Assembly (NCBI RefSeq): GCF_001653235.2 | Contig: NW_019154043.1 | Span: 62,001 to 126,000, forward strand | Direction of reading: 5' to 3' | DNA length: 64,000 nucleotides | Source of the DNA: Pochonia chlamydosporia 170 | Lineage: Eukaryota > Ascomycota > Sordariomycetes > Hypocreales > Clavicipitaceae | Shown: in pieces, positions 36,923 to 47,648 of the stretch | How positions within the stretch are numbered: the first letter of the stretch is position 1 | How the letters are laid out: each line of letters opens with the position of its first letter | Notes under the pieces: model-generated | What the model was told of the DNA's origin: nothing | The model's database searches: none | The model's input: the letters and a program-made list of their open reading frames with translations, nothing else | Position numbers and translations under genes: made by a program

Positions 36923-38746
36923 ACTAGGCAGCTTAGGCGTATCTGTCTCGTTGCATGGAGGTGAAGGCAATTTGAAGAGACTACCACGGTGAACAGCTAC
37001 AACGATATGCGGGTTCTGTAAAGCGCAATTCGGGTCTTATGATTTCCAATTGGAAATCCGAGATGGAGCACGATGGTAGGCCAGACAGAAAAGGAATCCT
37101 GAAATCATGAATGACCGACTTGCTTCACTTTCGTCCTTCCTAGAATGTTCTAATTCGGACCCCTCTGCCTCCGGATGGCGTGTCACGACCGCAGGGGTAA
37201 ATTTGCCGCAGTGACATGTATCAGTGACTTGCAGCCTCGAGATCTCGAGACCATGAGCGGTCCCTTGTCGTGGTGACTCGCAATCATTTATTCAACTTGT
37301 TAGTCAGTGTTCTACGGCCTTGGCAAGATTCCGGGCTCAGTAGAGAGAAGAACAGGATGTGCAACTGCGGGAGATGGCACCGCCCAAAGTGTGAAACTCT
37401 GAGTTGCGCTCGTATATCCGAAACCAACCCCTGTATTCAAGCCCTGTGAGTGATTACACTTAATTGGTTGCCAGGCATGAATTTATGCCAATTGGAGGGG
37501 TGGAGTACGCAAACAATCAATTTCACAGTCAGGCATTTACATCTGGTTAGATCCGTTAGGTGTTTGTGGTATGTATTGATGAGGCCCTTGAGCAATTGCG
37601 GTTAACTCGAAGCATGGCCCCCATGAACATGAGTTTTGTCACGAATACCAGTGGTCATTTCCAATTCACACCCTACTCCTCCTTGAGACATTACGCATCA
37701 TGGCGGAAAGGTTGGATATATCAAACAGTACAACCTGTGAGGCAAACAATCCACAATCAATTGCATTCTTGACAAAAACGAAAGGAAGGTAATACTGGGG
37801 TTATTAGCTGCTATTTTCTTTAATAATTGGTCGGTTATTAGCGTCTGACAAAAGGGAAGGTTTGATGACGCAGTGACATACCAGACTGTTAGTTATGGCA
37901 AGTCAGTTCACTTAACCACAACGCCTACACCCCAAGTGGAAAAAAATTGGAGAAAACAAGGAGCCAGTCAACTAGATTATCGGCCACAAGCAATCCTCCA
38001 CCCTCTGGTGGATTCTGCAGAGCAAACTCAGATTTACGGAGCAGTTTCGTGTGAGCTCCACGCCGCCGCTAACAATGGCATCAACAGACTCGATCTGAAG
38101 CACAAGTTTGCAGTTGCATCAAATTCAGACAGTTTTTCATCTGAATGTCGGCTTTTTAGAGCGGACGACGCTAATATATAGTCCTGATATTCGACTTCAT
38201 GCTTACACGAAGTAAAACGACCACGAGTCAGAATATCTTTCAAGAACGATAGAATTTGAGACAAGGAGTCGTCCGACTCTACGCTTGGCCCCGAAAAGCC
38301 GTGATCGAAGCAGGAGCACATGTAACTACGGCTCGATCTTCAGGGCGCAAGAGAACCGACAGACTCGTCACAAAGATGGACGTCAATGCCCGAGGTGACG
38401 GTTACAGGACAAAATACGAAGAACATGACGTACCCAGCACTTATCACCAATGTGTCCAAGGCGTTGTCCGCGTATACCTACACAACTCACATTGGTAGAA
38501 GAGTAGAACAAGGACTTGCACATCTGGTGTAGCTTTTATTTTATTTTGACAGGATGCCTCTGTTAATACCGAAGATTCTTGAGGGATAATTTAAACTTGT
38601 TAAACAGAGTTGTCATAATGTTTCAGGCTGGCTCCGTTCCGGATGAGTCAGTTTTTCTTTCCGGCCGAATCCCGAGGCCTGTCCAAACAGAGGCCAGATT
38701 GATAAGCTATACAACATGGGTTCCGCAAACAAAACATTAGTATATC
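36923..38746. other. intergenic region, 1.8 kb
   Basis: Promoter side of the MFS gene and 3' side of the UstYa gene. I looked for a secreted precursor with repeated KR-flanked cores, as UstYa partners often have, and saw none. Short frames at 37873-38181 and 38034-38321 overlap each other and carry no motif. Confidence 0.45.
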
Positions 38747-39677
38747 TCATCCAGTGCCATTGTTCCATCTCGACTGAGTAGACTTCTTATACAATGCCCC
38801 GGAGTCTCCGCACTTTCTCCAGATCATTCCATCTACCCGCCTGTTGCCTTTATCATCCACCCTAGATGGTTCAACAGTAGGATCAGCGTGGCAGAGTATT
38901 GCCTGGAAAATGTCAAGTTCAGTAGGACGTTCCGACATATCAAAGAATAACGAGCCTACGTACCTGTCGAAGGTAGTCCATGCAGTGTAGCAGATGAGGC
39001 AACTCTGCGGCGCTATATCGGTCATTTCGGCTCTCGTGAGCCTCGGTCGTCTGATGCGCTAGCTCATTAGCGAGGGTCTGCTTTTGCAGACCAGTACGAA
39101 GTATCGTGAGGCAATGCAGCTGATGAAACATGGAAATGCCAAAAGCTTCCATTTGGCCGGTTTTCCGATTTTTCTCGAAGAAGAAACCGTTATTTTCGGT
39201 TAGTAGGTTTTCCCAATTTTGATCGTGACTGTGGGATATATTTTGAAAATCGTCGTTCTTAGAGAACTGGACGCTAATGAGTGCCAGCCGTGGGTGGCTT
39301 TGTTTTCCGAAACTGATCATTAAGTAGATCGAACCTGTGAGAATGAAACCAAGACAAACACCTATAATGACTAAACTCGCGTCACTTTGTATATTGCAAC
39401 GTCTTGATCTTTTGGGGTGCGAAAATTGCTTTTCGTCTACGAGCAGCAAAGAGTCCATGCTATCGACATCTTCTTCGTCTGCATCGCTCACCCTGAGACC
39501 CATTTTCCCGTCAACCGGAAAATAAGGAAATGATGGAAAGTCAAGGTGGAATCGAGGATGCTCGTAGGCGCAATCCCGTATCGTTGATTGATTCTTGGCA
39601 AGTTTTTCAAGATTGGTGAGCCTTGGCAAGTTATTAAGACTTGGCGAAGGGAGTCGAGCATAGGCTGAGTAACCCAT
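38747..39677 (-). CDS. UstYa-family (DUF3328) oxidative tailoring protein
   Basis: Exons 39677-38964 and 38902-38747 on the minus strand, intron 61 bp, 289 residues. A charged N-terminal tail is followed by one membrane helix at about residues 100-122, then the lumenal domain. Both defining HxxHC motifs are present: HQLHC at 185-189 in FGISMFHQLHCL and HLLHC at 228-232 in PHLLHCMDYLRQ; the intron falls right after YLRQ, and exon 2 continues AILCHADPTVEP, another family hallmark. In ustiloxin, cyclochlorotine and related pathways such proteins perform oxidative cyclisation, hydroxylation or chlorination of peptides. The protein appears complete. No precursor peptide, NRPS or second UstY gene was seen within the window. 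Confidence 0.9.
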
Positions 39678-41446
39678 GCTGTCGACGCAGTTGCTCAAGT
39701 GGCTGACAAAAGTGGCTGAAATATTCAATTCTCCCCTTCTTTCCACACAGTATGGCCCTTAATAGTATGTTATTGTCCTATTGTTGCTTTCTCCATCTTT
39801 CCCCTCTGTTCCACTCATCTGGGCTCAACTGGGCTTGATTCAATCATAAAATGAGTATCTACTTCGTACTGTACCGTACCGGTACTCCTCCATCAAATAA
39901 GTAAGTGAATTAATATCTCTCCATCTTCGATGTTCATAGCCATTTTGTGACTAATGGGTAAGTCATAAGAAGCTCGTACATAGTCTTGCTGTAAGGTACC
40001 ATAGTGCCGGTGGTGTGAAACGAACAAAGCAAGACCAAAATGGGTCATTGCGGCCTACGCAGGGCTATTATTATGTCAAGTACCATGAGTACCGACATCC
40101 TCCAAGCGAAGGGGATCAAGAGCTGACGGTACTTGTCGCGGCAAGCAAAGACTAGTTGGTTTAACGCACGAATAGTGGAAGAAAATGGACTCATGCGCCT
40201 CTCATTCAACTGGGTCCATCCCATGACCCTCATAAACTCATTGCCGTATTACCCGAATGTGGCGCTAATGAAACAGCATGCATCAAATGAATTTTACATA
40301 TAAACTAGCGAGCAAGCTTTAAGGTGGCTGTTAACCCCTGCCAAGGCGACCTAACATTTACGGGGACTCCCACGAACAAGCAAAGCTAATTGCCACTGTG
40401 AACTAAACGCCACTGAAATACCTGCAGCAACAGACCCAAAATGGTAATAATTTGGCGACCTAGCTTGGGCAGGCGTGACAGCCACAGTTCTTGGAGTTAG
40501 CTACAGAGGTATCGTGCACATGAGGAAAGATGAAGACGATGAAGTACACAAGAGCAATGTAATGCTTGCTGATGAAATCGGCAGAAGCATGGCGGCTAAC
40601 CCAGAAATATTTCTTCGGATACATTATCTGACAGGTTTGTAGGGGTCTAGAGGAAACACTTGCTGCTGCTAAGGAACGAGGGGTATTTATTCCAGAACAC
40701 AGCTAACTCGAAAAAAAAAAAACACAATTCCAACATTAATGAGAGGCTTATCCGTCCTAATGAAACTGTTTGCCCGTCTGAAGACTGCGTCACCCATATC
40801 TAGAGGCATCCCTAGTCGGATGAATACAGTTCCGAAGCATCCTTGTATGTTGAACCTGGTAGACAACTCATAATTCTGTGCATGTTGAAATTCCATATCT
40901 TCAGCCAAGTTTGAGAATTGAAAGGGGATCTATTGCAACTTTACAGACTGACCAATCACCAGACGTTTACAGTCCGTGAACGGCCTGTGATCAAATATTT
41001 GCTATGTTTTCCACCCACTATTCCGGAAGTACAGCCGCAGAGTGCCAACACGAAAATTTCAAGCGGACCTAAACTCTCCAGCATCAGTCTGGTCTTTTCA
41101 TGTCGGGATAAATAATGCCTTGCATGAGAATGGATACACCCCTACCACCCAGCGGTCCCGGCATGTCACCACTTCGCCCAACTTGTTGGAATCGACAAGG
41201 GTCTGCAACTACCTACCAAGTACTGGTCGAAGCGACTTTGCATTTTGGCGGTAGTCAACGCCTACAATTAGCTAGGCAGCAGGTATTCTAGTGGTTTAGC
41301 GATGAGTTTTTTTTTCCTGCCGCCCATGGGTAATCGAGATGCCGAAGACGAGTTAGCACTTGAATGCCAAGAGACCTGACAACCTTTGCTTGGCTCCAGG
41401 TGGGACCCCGAGGAACTTGCGGATTTGGCTCTCCCGCCCCAGCAAA
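39678..41446. other. intergenic region
   Basis: No supported gene. Contains an A-run at about 40712-40723. Normal composition up to the GC-rich palindromes at 41447. Confidence 0.5.
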
Positions 41447-41520
41447 TCGCGCGACGTCGCGCGACCTCAGAGTGAGCAGGGTGAGCCCTATAGGTATGTG
41501 TTGTGCGGCTGGGTGAGCTA
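41447..41520. repeat. GC-rich tandem palindromes at the edge of the second AT block
   Basis: TCGCGCGAC at 41447-41455 abuts the perfect palindrome GTCGCGCGAC at 41456-41465; two copies of GGGTGAGC follow at about 41481 and 41510. This matches the motif set at 2514-2580, with the second pair in the opposite orientation. An AT-rich block starts about 50 bp further on. Confidence 0.6.
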
Positions 41521-42047
41521 GGCACCCGCGCAGCAAGAAGGGTGGGCAAAGCTATACTCTAATTGGCCGCATGCTTTGTGATCTTATATATTAACCTTTT
41601 CTATCCTTTCTTATGCCTACCTTACCTTCTTACTTTATTTTATTGCAGACATAACTATCTACGCTAGATATATCTTAGTAAGTTAATTAATTATTACTAC
41701 TGCTATTATGTTAGCTAATCTTCTTATTAACTTTACTAATTAATTTACTTTATATACCTCCCCTCTGTGAATGCACGCGTAATAGAAGCAATTATTCTCG
41801 CTAAGTCACAAATAGCCCGCAACTAATTTAACATTATAGATTCCACGGAGAAGTAAATAAACCTTATCTATTAGATTATATACTACTTTACTTAGATGTA
41901 ATATACTAGTTGCCTAGCTAAGCGCGTTTAATGCGGTCTGCCTTGCTAATTATTAATATTAAGGTAATTAGAGATAGAAAGATAGATAGAATATTTTTAT
42001 TATTAAAACTTATAATTAGCTTCTTATATTATCTTAGCTAGATTCTT

Positions 42048-42281
42048 ATGCAGTTAGATTTTAGTTACAAGTTATCACAGGAATATAGGGATTATCTATT
42101 AGATGGAAGATATAGTAGTGTAAAATCTAGCTGCCACGTTAAGTTTATAGAATTGCGTGTTCCAGCAGATAAACACAGATTTGGGCTGTCTCCTAAGTAT
42201 TTCTCGGCAAAGAGGCTAGATACTTGCGTAGCTATAGCCATAGAACTATTTCCCTGCGTGAAGGATGTGGTATTATTGTGA
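42048..42281 (+). pseudogene. unidentified open frame inside the AT-rich block
   Basis: A 77-codon ATG-to-stop frame with normal amino-acid composition (two internal cysteines, charged segments, ending FPCVKDVVLL) inside otherwise stop-filled DNA. It may be an exon of a relic gene. No family recognised. Confidence 0.3.
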
Positions 42282-42295
42282 GTATTTTCATGAGA

Positions 42296-42966
42296 TGAGA
42301 AACCTAGACTTAAGCTCTAAATCTAGTGTATATATCTCTTAGTTGATAAAAAGTGCCTAGGATGCACTAAAGGCTATACGGCCTGCAAACTAGAGGTAAT
42401 TTGCATCTTTATTGTTAGTACCGCATCTACCAAGTCTTTAGAATAAGATTTTAGGCTGTTTAACTCCTTAATTACGTCAGAATATTAATATTCCACACTA
42501 TATGTATAGTATTTAGTATAAATATAAATAAATAATGTAGTGCTAGATGGTCTTACAGATTTAAAGGGCTATTTAGAGGATAAAATAGATGTATTTACAG
42601 AGTACTTATTAGGGTAGTGCTATAAGCCAGAGTACTCATAGTGTGGATCCTATCACATAAATAAAGAGTATCCGTGTTAACGATGGACGCTCTCTCATCT
42701 TAACAACTCTTTTGCATCTTACGCAGATAACGCTTAGTATACTCTCTATATGAAATGTGGCTCCATAAACCATTTATTTTATGTACTTAAACCATCTATC
42801 ACGAGAGCCTAATAAAGTCTAGCAACACGACGTTTTAGGAAACGATGTACTGCCTTGCATATTAGGGTGTGTGCAAAAATAGCGCAATATTAGGAAGACA
42901 GATATATCCGACTTCCGTGTTTGTCTGCTAACGGCTAATATATACGGCCTGCTATTATGGATAAAA
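42296..42966 (+). repeat. dispersed repeat, copy A (RIP-mutated)
   Basis: Homologous along most of its length to 52302-52857, in the same orientation. Shared anchors include AGAGTATCCGTG/TAGTATCCGTG, ACGAGAGCCT and TCCGACTTC. Copy A has about 100 extra bases near 42400-42500 and carries A or T at many sites where copy B has G or C. Non-coding in both places. Confidence 0.7.
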
Positions 42967-43036
42967 GACTAGCGTTCCCTCTGCACCACCCTTAAACTAA
43001 CTCTCTTCTTTGATTATTAAATTTAGTGTTGCCACT

Positions 43037-43740
43037 ATGATTTGCGTGTACCCTAGCTCACAGACCGAGCTGGACAATATGGCACTCACTCTTAAAAAGG
43101 CCAAAAAAGTGGTTATTCTAGTTGGAGTAGGTGTTAGCACTTCTACAGGCATTTAAGTGAGTTTTTATAGTCCAAGTTATACTATTATATGCTAAGTATT
43201 TAAGATTTCCAGTCTAAAAATAGCTTACACTCACTTAGAATTACATTTAACATCTATAACCTGAGAGCCGACAAGCGTGGCACATTTCTCATACATCCTG
43301 CTAAGCTTTACTGCCAAGCACGTGCCGCATGGCTAATAATAACTCACAATTTCCTTCTGGCTCTTAGGAGGAATAGCTAGCTACTTTAGTGCTATACTTA
43401 AAATGTCGATATGCTTAAGAGAAAGGCAGGTCTCTCTACGGGAATATCAAAAGAGAATGTTTACATTACCCTTTATGGCGATCTTCGCATGCAACAACGC
43501 AACCTCTACCAGAGGGTTGCTGACTGGCAGCCTCACAAGTCCGCGATCCTGGCTAGCATCACCCCAGCATGCATTCTCTGGACTGCAAGGCGCGAGAGGC
43601 GAATCAAACTCGGAAAGCGATCTATACCAGCAGGTTACTTGCGACTGGATGTCGCTCTTTTAGGCGAGGAACATCCCCACGGGGAGACGATTGGAACTGT
43701 CACTACAAAAGATCTGAGGTCGCCGTTTATTCCATGATGA
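43037..43740 (+). pseudogene. sirtuin (Sir2/Hst3-Hst4-like NAD-dependent deacetylase) pseudogene
   Basis: From ATG at 43037 the frame gives LKKAKKVVILVGVGVSTSTGI, the NAD-binding start of a sirtuin (usual GAGIST now GVGVST), then TAA. The middle is AT-mutated. From about 43400 a second frame resumes with Y-T-stop-N-V-D, where the family has YTQNVD, so CAA became TAA, a RIP-type change. It continues AGLSTGISKENVYITLYGDL, where the catalytic His of LHGDL is now Tyr. Of the zinc-binding Cys pairs, the first is lost and ITPACILW keeps one Cys. It ends with ALLGEEHPHGETIGTV, the usual Hst3-like block. Loss of the catalytic His, cysteines and frame shows it is dead. Confidence 0.75.
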
Positions 43741-44275
43741 CGTCAGCGCCACAACGACAGATCTTAATGACTGGTGACATTCTTAAACCATGCTCAGTTT
43801 TATATGACAATCTAAATGACCATTCACGGCCGTCACTGTGCCAGTCATGGCTGGCCAGAAACTCTCTCGCCGTCTGGTGGATTAGGTAGACCCTTGAGTT
43901 TTTGATGAAAACGAAAAGTCCACACAACTGACGGATTTTCTTATCCAACCCTTCCGGTCTTAACCCAGCTTTGCGTGTAGTTCGCGAATTCTTTGACTTT
44001 GCTACCCCTACGGCCATCGCCATTTCCTCGATTGTCAAAGGACGCCGTGCGCCGACTATAATCTGCAAGATCGTTCTTACATCCGCCATTTTATCTGATG
44101 GCACTCTATTTAACATTTTCCTATACGCGGCGCTGACAGAGCTGGGAATCAATTGAATGGATTCTTCGTCGGGCTGAAGGCTATTTCGAAACATAGTTGT
44201 GATATCTTCCATAGCCAAACATAGCCACAGGTACGTACGACGTTCCATTTGGAGAAGTTGCTGTTCCAATCGTTG
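43727..44275 (-). pseudogene. NLR (NACHT-type STAND protein) fragment
   Basis: Minus-strand frame of about 180 codons with the helical region that follows the NACHT domain of fungal NLRs: RRTYLWLCLAMEDITTMF, then SSVSAAYRKMLNRV, ARRPLTIEEMAMAVGV and SRVYLIHQTAREFLASH. The nucleotide-binding domain is absent upstream and the C-terminal repeats are absent downstream, where the frame runs into the sirtuin relic in convergent overlap. A TTTTCAG acceptor-like site sits at its 5' edge, so it was an internal exon. It is a truncated remnant. Confidence 0.72.
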
Positions 44276-44547
44276 CTGAAAACGAAATGAAGACAGCTTG
44301 GCCGTGCACGGGAACTATCGGGTGGGGTGGTAATCTTAGAGCGACTGAGGAAGATCCACCATTATTCTGCTAGCTCTTTGACAGTTTCGTTCAGTCTCGC
44401 CCAGTCTTAAAGGTGGTCGACCTCATAAATACGATAACACATGGAACATATCGTGTTAATTGCTATTCGTGAGACTCCTATGCAAGTTCTGTATTGATGT
44501 GCCGGTCAACAAGCGCCAATTGGCTCTCCAGCTTGTCAGTTTTTATA

Positions 44548-45153
44548 CTAATTACACACAAGCTTGAATGCCTCTAAAATCGTCTCTTGTTGATGATTAA
44601 TAAACTTAATGGAACTGCCCGCAACTCTGGCTTCAACGCACTCCTCTCTGCTAGCCCAGAGATACGTCTGGTGCTCGTTAGGATCCAACCTGATGCGTAT
44701 GGGCTCCTGTACATCGACAACGAATGAATACTTCACCATCCGTAGACCACTTCTTGACAGAAAGAACGCACCCGTGTCAACCACGGATCTCCCCAACGAC
44801 GAGTCTCGTCCCGTTCCAACCAGTTGACTGATATGTCGCAGATGCAACCCGGTTTCCTCCCACAGCTCGCGTGATAGCGAATGTAACAACGTATGATCTG
44901 CATCGTCACAGCTACCACCGGGTATCTCCCAGTAGGATGGGTTAGAATCGTGTTCTGATCGTTGCACCAGCAATATCCGCTTTGCTGCACCACTTCCGTC
45001 GAATACCAAAGCGCCGACAGAGACAGAATCGAACTGCGGTTGAGAAGATAAAAACTCTTTCAGAGAGACATTGAGATCTGTGACAGATTTGTCCGCTGTG
45101 AAAGTCGAAGAGGGGCCTGATTGGATACTATTACTTTTATGATCTGTCTCCAT
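44548..45153 (-). CDS. Nudix hydrolase
   Basis: Single exon; 201 residues from the ATG at 45153, or 272 if the upstream in-frame ATG at 45366 is used. The Nudix box reads GGSCDDADHTLLHSLSRELW followed by EETGL, with the REL.EE metal-binding core intact; the region before it (VGALVFDGSG...ILLVQRSEHDSNPSYWEIPGG) is standard. It hydrolyses a nucleoside diphosphate linked to some other moiety; specificity is not deducible. I prefer the shorter start because the first 70 residues of the long form look unlike a domain. It sits between an NLR fragment and a gene-free stretch. Confidence 0.8.
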   Translation of the reverse strand: METDHKSNSIQSGPSSTFTADKSVTDLNVSLKEFLSSQPQFDSVSVGALVFDGSGAAKRILLVQRSEHDSNPSYWEIPGGSCDDADHTLLHSLSRELWEETGLHLRHISQLVGTGRDSSLGRSVVDTGAFFLSRSGLRMVKYSFVVDVQEPIRIRLDPNEHQTYLWASREECVEARVAGSSIKFINHQQETILEAFKLVCN

Positions 45154-46591
45154 TAAAGCGATGCACAGACTAGGCGGGACAATAAGTTGCAGTATAGAAT
45201 ATGGAGGCGACCTCGACAGAATATTGCGTTGTGTAGTTGTATTTAAGCTAAAAAGACGTTCCAGAGATTCACTTGTGCCAAAACTTTGCTTTCCCCGCGT
45301 TTCTGCCTGGTGCGTTAATGCCTCTTGCCTTCGGCTACGGCGAACTTGCGGAGATAGCATGCCCATTAGTAGCAGTGATTGAAAATGTGTTCACATGCCT
45401 GTAAAGACATCCAATACGGCAACATCATCCCCTTAAAAAGATCTTTTATTCACTAGCCACTATTGCCTAAGGTGATATCTTAAGGTTTTACTCGATTGGG
45501 TACTGGACCCAAAATGCACGTGCAATCTACACCCCAACAGGCGGTGACGAGGCTGAACATCCTTTGGCCTCCTGTCAAAGGGCCGCCGAAAATACAACAC
45601 GCGCGTGCCAACGAGACTGCCCCAATATGAGGATCGGAACAATTTGAGAAGTGGTTGGGTATACTACGCGCAAATCATGAGTGCCAAACCCATCGAGCCG
45701 CCGATGGGTGCATTGGTCAGCGGCATCAGATGTCCGGCTCAGCCAGTCTGTTTAATGCATATGTAGCTTCATTTCAGTCTTGCCAAACTTGGGCGACATT
45801 AGTAAATAGTAACGGATAGTTGCCACGGAGACAACACGGTTTTTCGGCCAGGAGAGGAGAAATTACTCTGCATGAGAAGGTATTATCCTGTAGTGGGAGT
45901 GGAAAGGAGGCGGCGATGGTAAAGGTGGCATTCCAAAAGTCTAGTCAATACCTTGCCTAATGTTACCCTAATGATGCATCTGGAATAGACAGAAGTGTGA
46001 TCTTCCCTTCTGAGCGGCATAGAGTTCTACTTTTGGGCTGCTACCTGCTGCTTGCGTTTACCGGCGCCCGACCTGGGGAAATTGTAGATAATGAGAAAAA
46101 GAAGTCAAAAGACGGCTCATGGCAAGACATCTACGGCCGAAAGATTCGCCCATAAGAATGCACAGAATATGTAATATGTCTCTTGACTTAATTTGCTTTT
46201 TTTGTTCTTGGGGGGCCAGCAAATAACTCAAACAGCGGTCAGCTAGAACAGAGAAGCTCAGCTAGCCACTTAGTTCATGTAGAGTGAGACCTGCCTGGCA
46301 TCGTTGGGACCAAGGTTACACATAAGGAAGACTGTCGGCCCACGATAGCTATGATTGGCCTTGAAGCAGTGTCAATATCGCACTGGGACTGTTACAGTGA
46401 AGGAATCATGTGACCTCCAAGTTTATGAGTGTCTCACATCAATACATAAGTAGCCTCAGTGAGAGTTTTCCTTACAGATCTCTCTCCTTTTCCCCCTTGT
46501 GGACAATCAATCCATCCAAATCGCATCCGAAAATATTTCTGACTCTAATCTCCGCACACATTTCGACATCGCTGAAGTCCACATTGCGAAG
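45154..46591. other. intergenic region
   Basis: No supported gene. Bases 46440-46500 are pyrimidine-rich (CTCTCTCC...), a common fungal promoter feature just before the small secreted-protein gene. Confidence 0.45.
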
Positions 46592-46828
46592 ATGCAGCAT
46601 GCATTGATCGCGGTACTGACCTTCATGGCAGGATTGACCATCGCGAAGCCATCAACGATTGAAACAATAAAGCCTAGGAGTGGTGATTGTCCTGCTCAGG
46701 CGATGACATGTCCTGAACTTGACATAAATGTCAATTGTTTTGTCGATCCGTGCTTAGGTATATCTTGTCCTGCAGGTTCCGTTTGCTGTCCTGATTATAG
46801 ATCTGATTGTCAATATCTCTGTTGTTAA
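46592..46828 (+). CDS. small secreted cysteine-rich protein
   Basis: Single exon of 78 residues. MQHALIAVLTFMAGLTIAKP is a signal peptide; the mature ~58 residues hold ten cysteines in the order GDC, MTC, VNC, DPC, ISC, VCC, SDC and a terminal LCC, a density typical of knotted secreted proteins. The spacing CLGISCPAGSVCCPD resembles whey-acidic or antistasin-like inhibitor patterns, but I cannot assign it. Possible effector or protease inhibitor. The ATG was chosen because it starts the signal peptide; longer in-frame readings upstream lack one. Confidence 0.65.
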   Translation: MQHALIAVLTFMAGLTIAKPSTIETIKPRSGDCPAQAMTCPELDINVNCFVDPCLGISCPAGSVCCPDYRSDCQYLCC

Positions 46829-47648
46829 ACTTGGTTGACGTGGACTCGCAATGCTTCGTGTCCCGTCGTTTGCTGGAGATAAGCTTCTGGTCGTTGTATG
46901 GAGTTCTCCGCTAGAGTTTAAGCTCGGCCGACTGTTAGCGGGTCTTTTTGTATTCATCGGTCTAAATTCTTTTTGGTTACACGAGTGCCGGTACCCTGTA
47001 ACTGTAGATCGATGCGGGGAGATCTTGCAGACGGCGCAGGCTTTGCAGATGTGTGAATAGACGCTGTCGGGTTTTTTATTTGATCGGCCATATGCAGATT
47101 TACAAGCAGCAATACATACACCAGGCTTACCTTCGGTGCCCGTGAATAACCACAGCCAACTAACCATGTTCTTCTCTATTTCGGGTCGCTATGCCCTATA
47201 GACGAGTCTCTTTCCGATTAATTTATGGATGTTGCTCTTTCAGACCAGGTGACCTGTTGTTGGCTCTACCACCCAAGACGGCGGTGGAAGCAACAGTTTT
47301 CAACCTCCTTAAAGCGATACTCTGCATGTAGGTTTAATTGAAAAGTTCTGCTTGCTAAGTAGCAATTAAAAAAAAAACACCAATGCTAGCGATGCTAGGA
47401 AATCGTAGGAAACGCTACACTCGTAATGCTCCCGTCCATTTCTGGCACAATGCACTTCGGTACGGTAGCCATTTTAGGCGATGCCGTGATGCCACTAGCA
47501 CTAGCTCGATTGTAAGGCCGTTAACTCCGGAAAGATGGCCTCTAGCGCCAAGCTTTCGATGGTCAGACGCCAGTTGTATACGGTTACTAAGACAAAGGTA
47601 TAAATGCTCTAAACCGCGAGCCTCCTGCTGTTGACCAATCCCATCACC
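46829..47648. other. intergenic region
   Basis: No supported gene; contains an A-run at about 47369-47378. Confidence 0.45.

Larger units (their letters stand above)
41556..43036. repeat. AT-rich RIP-affected block
   Basis: TpA-rich sequence with little coding capacity. It contains one copy of a dispersed repeat (42296-42966) and a short, better preserved open frame at 42048-42281 (77 residues, beginning MQLDFSYKLSQEYRDYLL) that I cannot place in a family. Confidence 0.65.

Noticed and set aside
36575..36970. Minus-strand frame reading through the MFS intron
   Set aside because: Only its first part is exon 1 of the MFS gene; the rest is intron read-through in the wrong frame.
41268..41549. 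Minus-strand frames across the GC-rich palindromes
   Set aside because: Open only because of high G+C repeats; no motif.
46754..47167. Minus-strand 137-codon frame
   Set aside because: Partly antisense to the small secreted-protein gene and without motif or start support.
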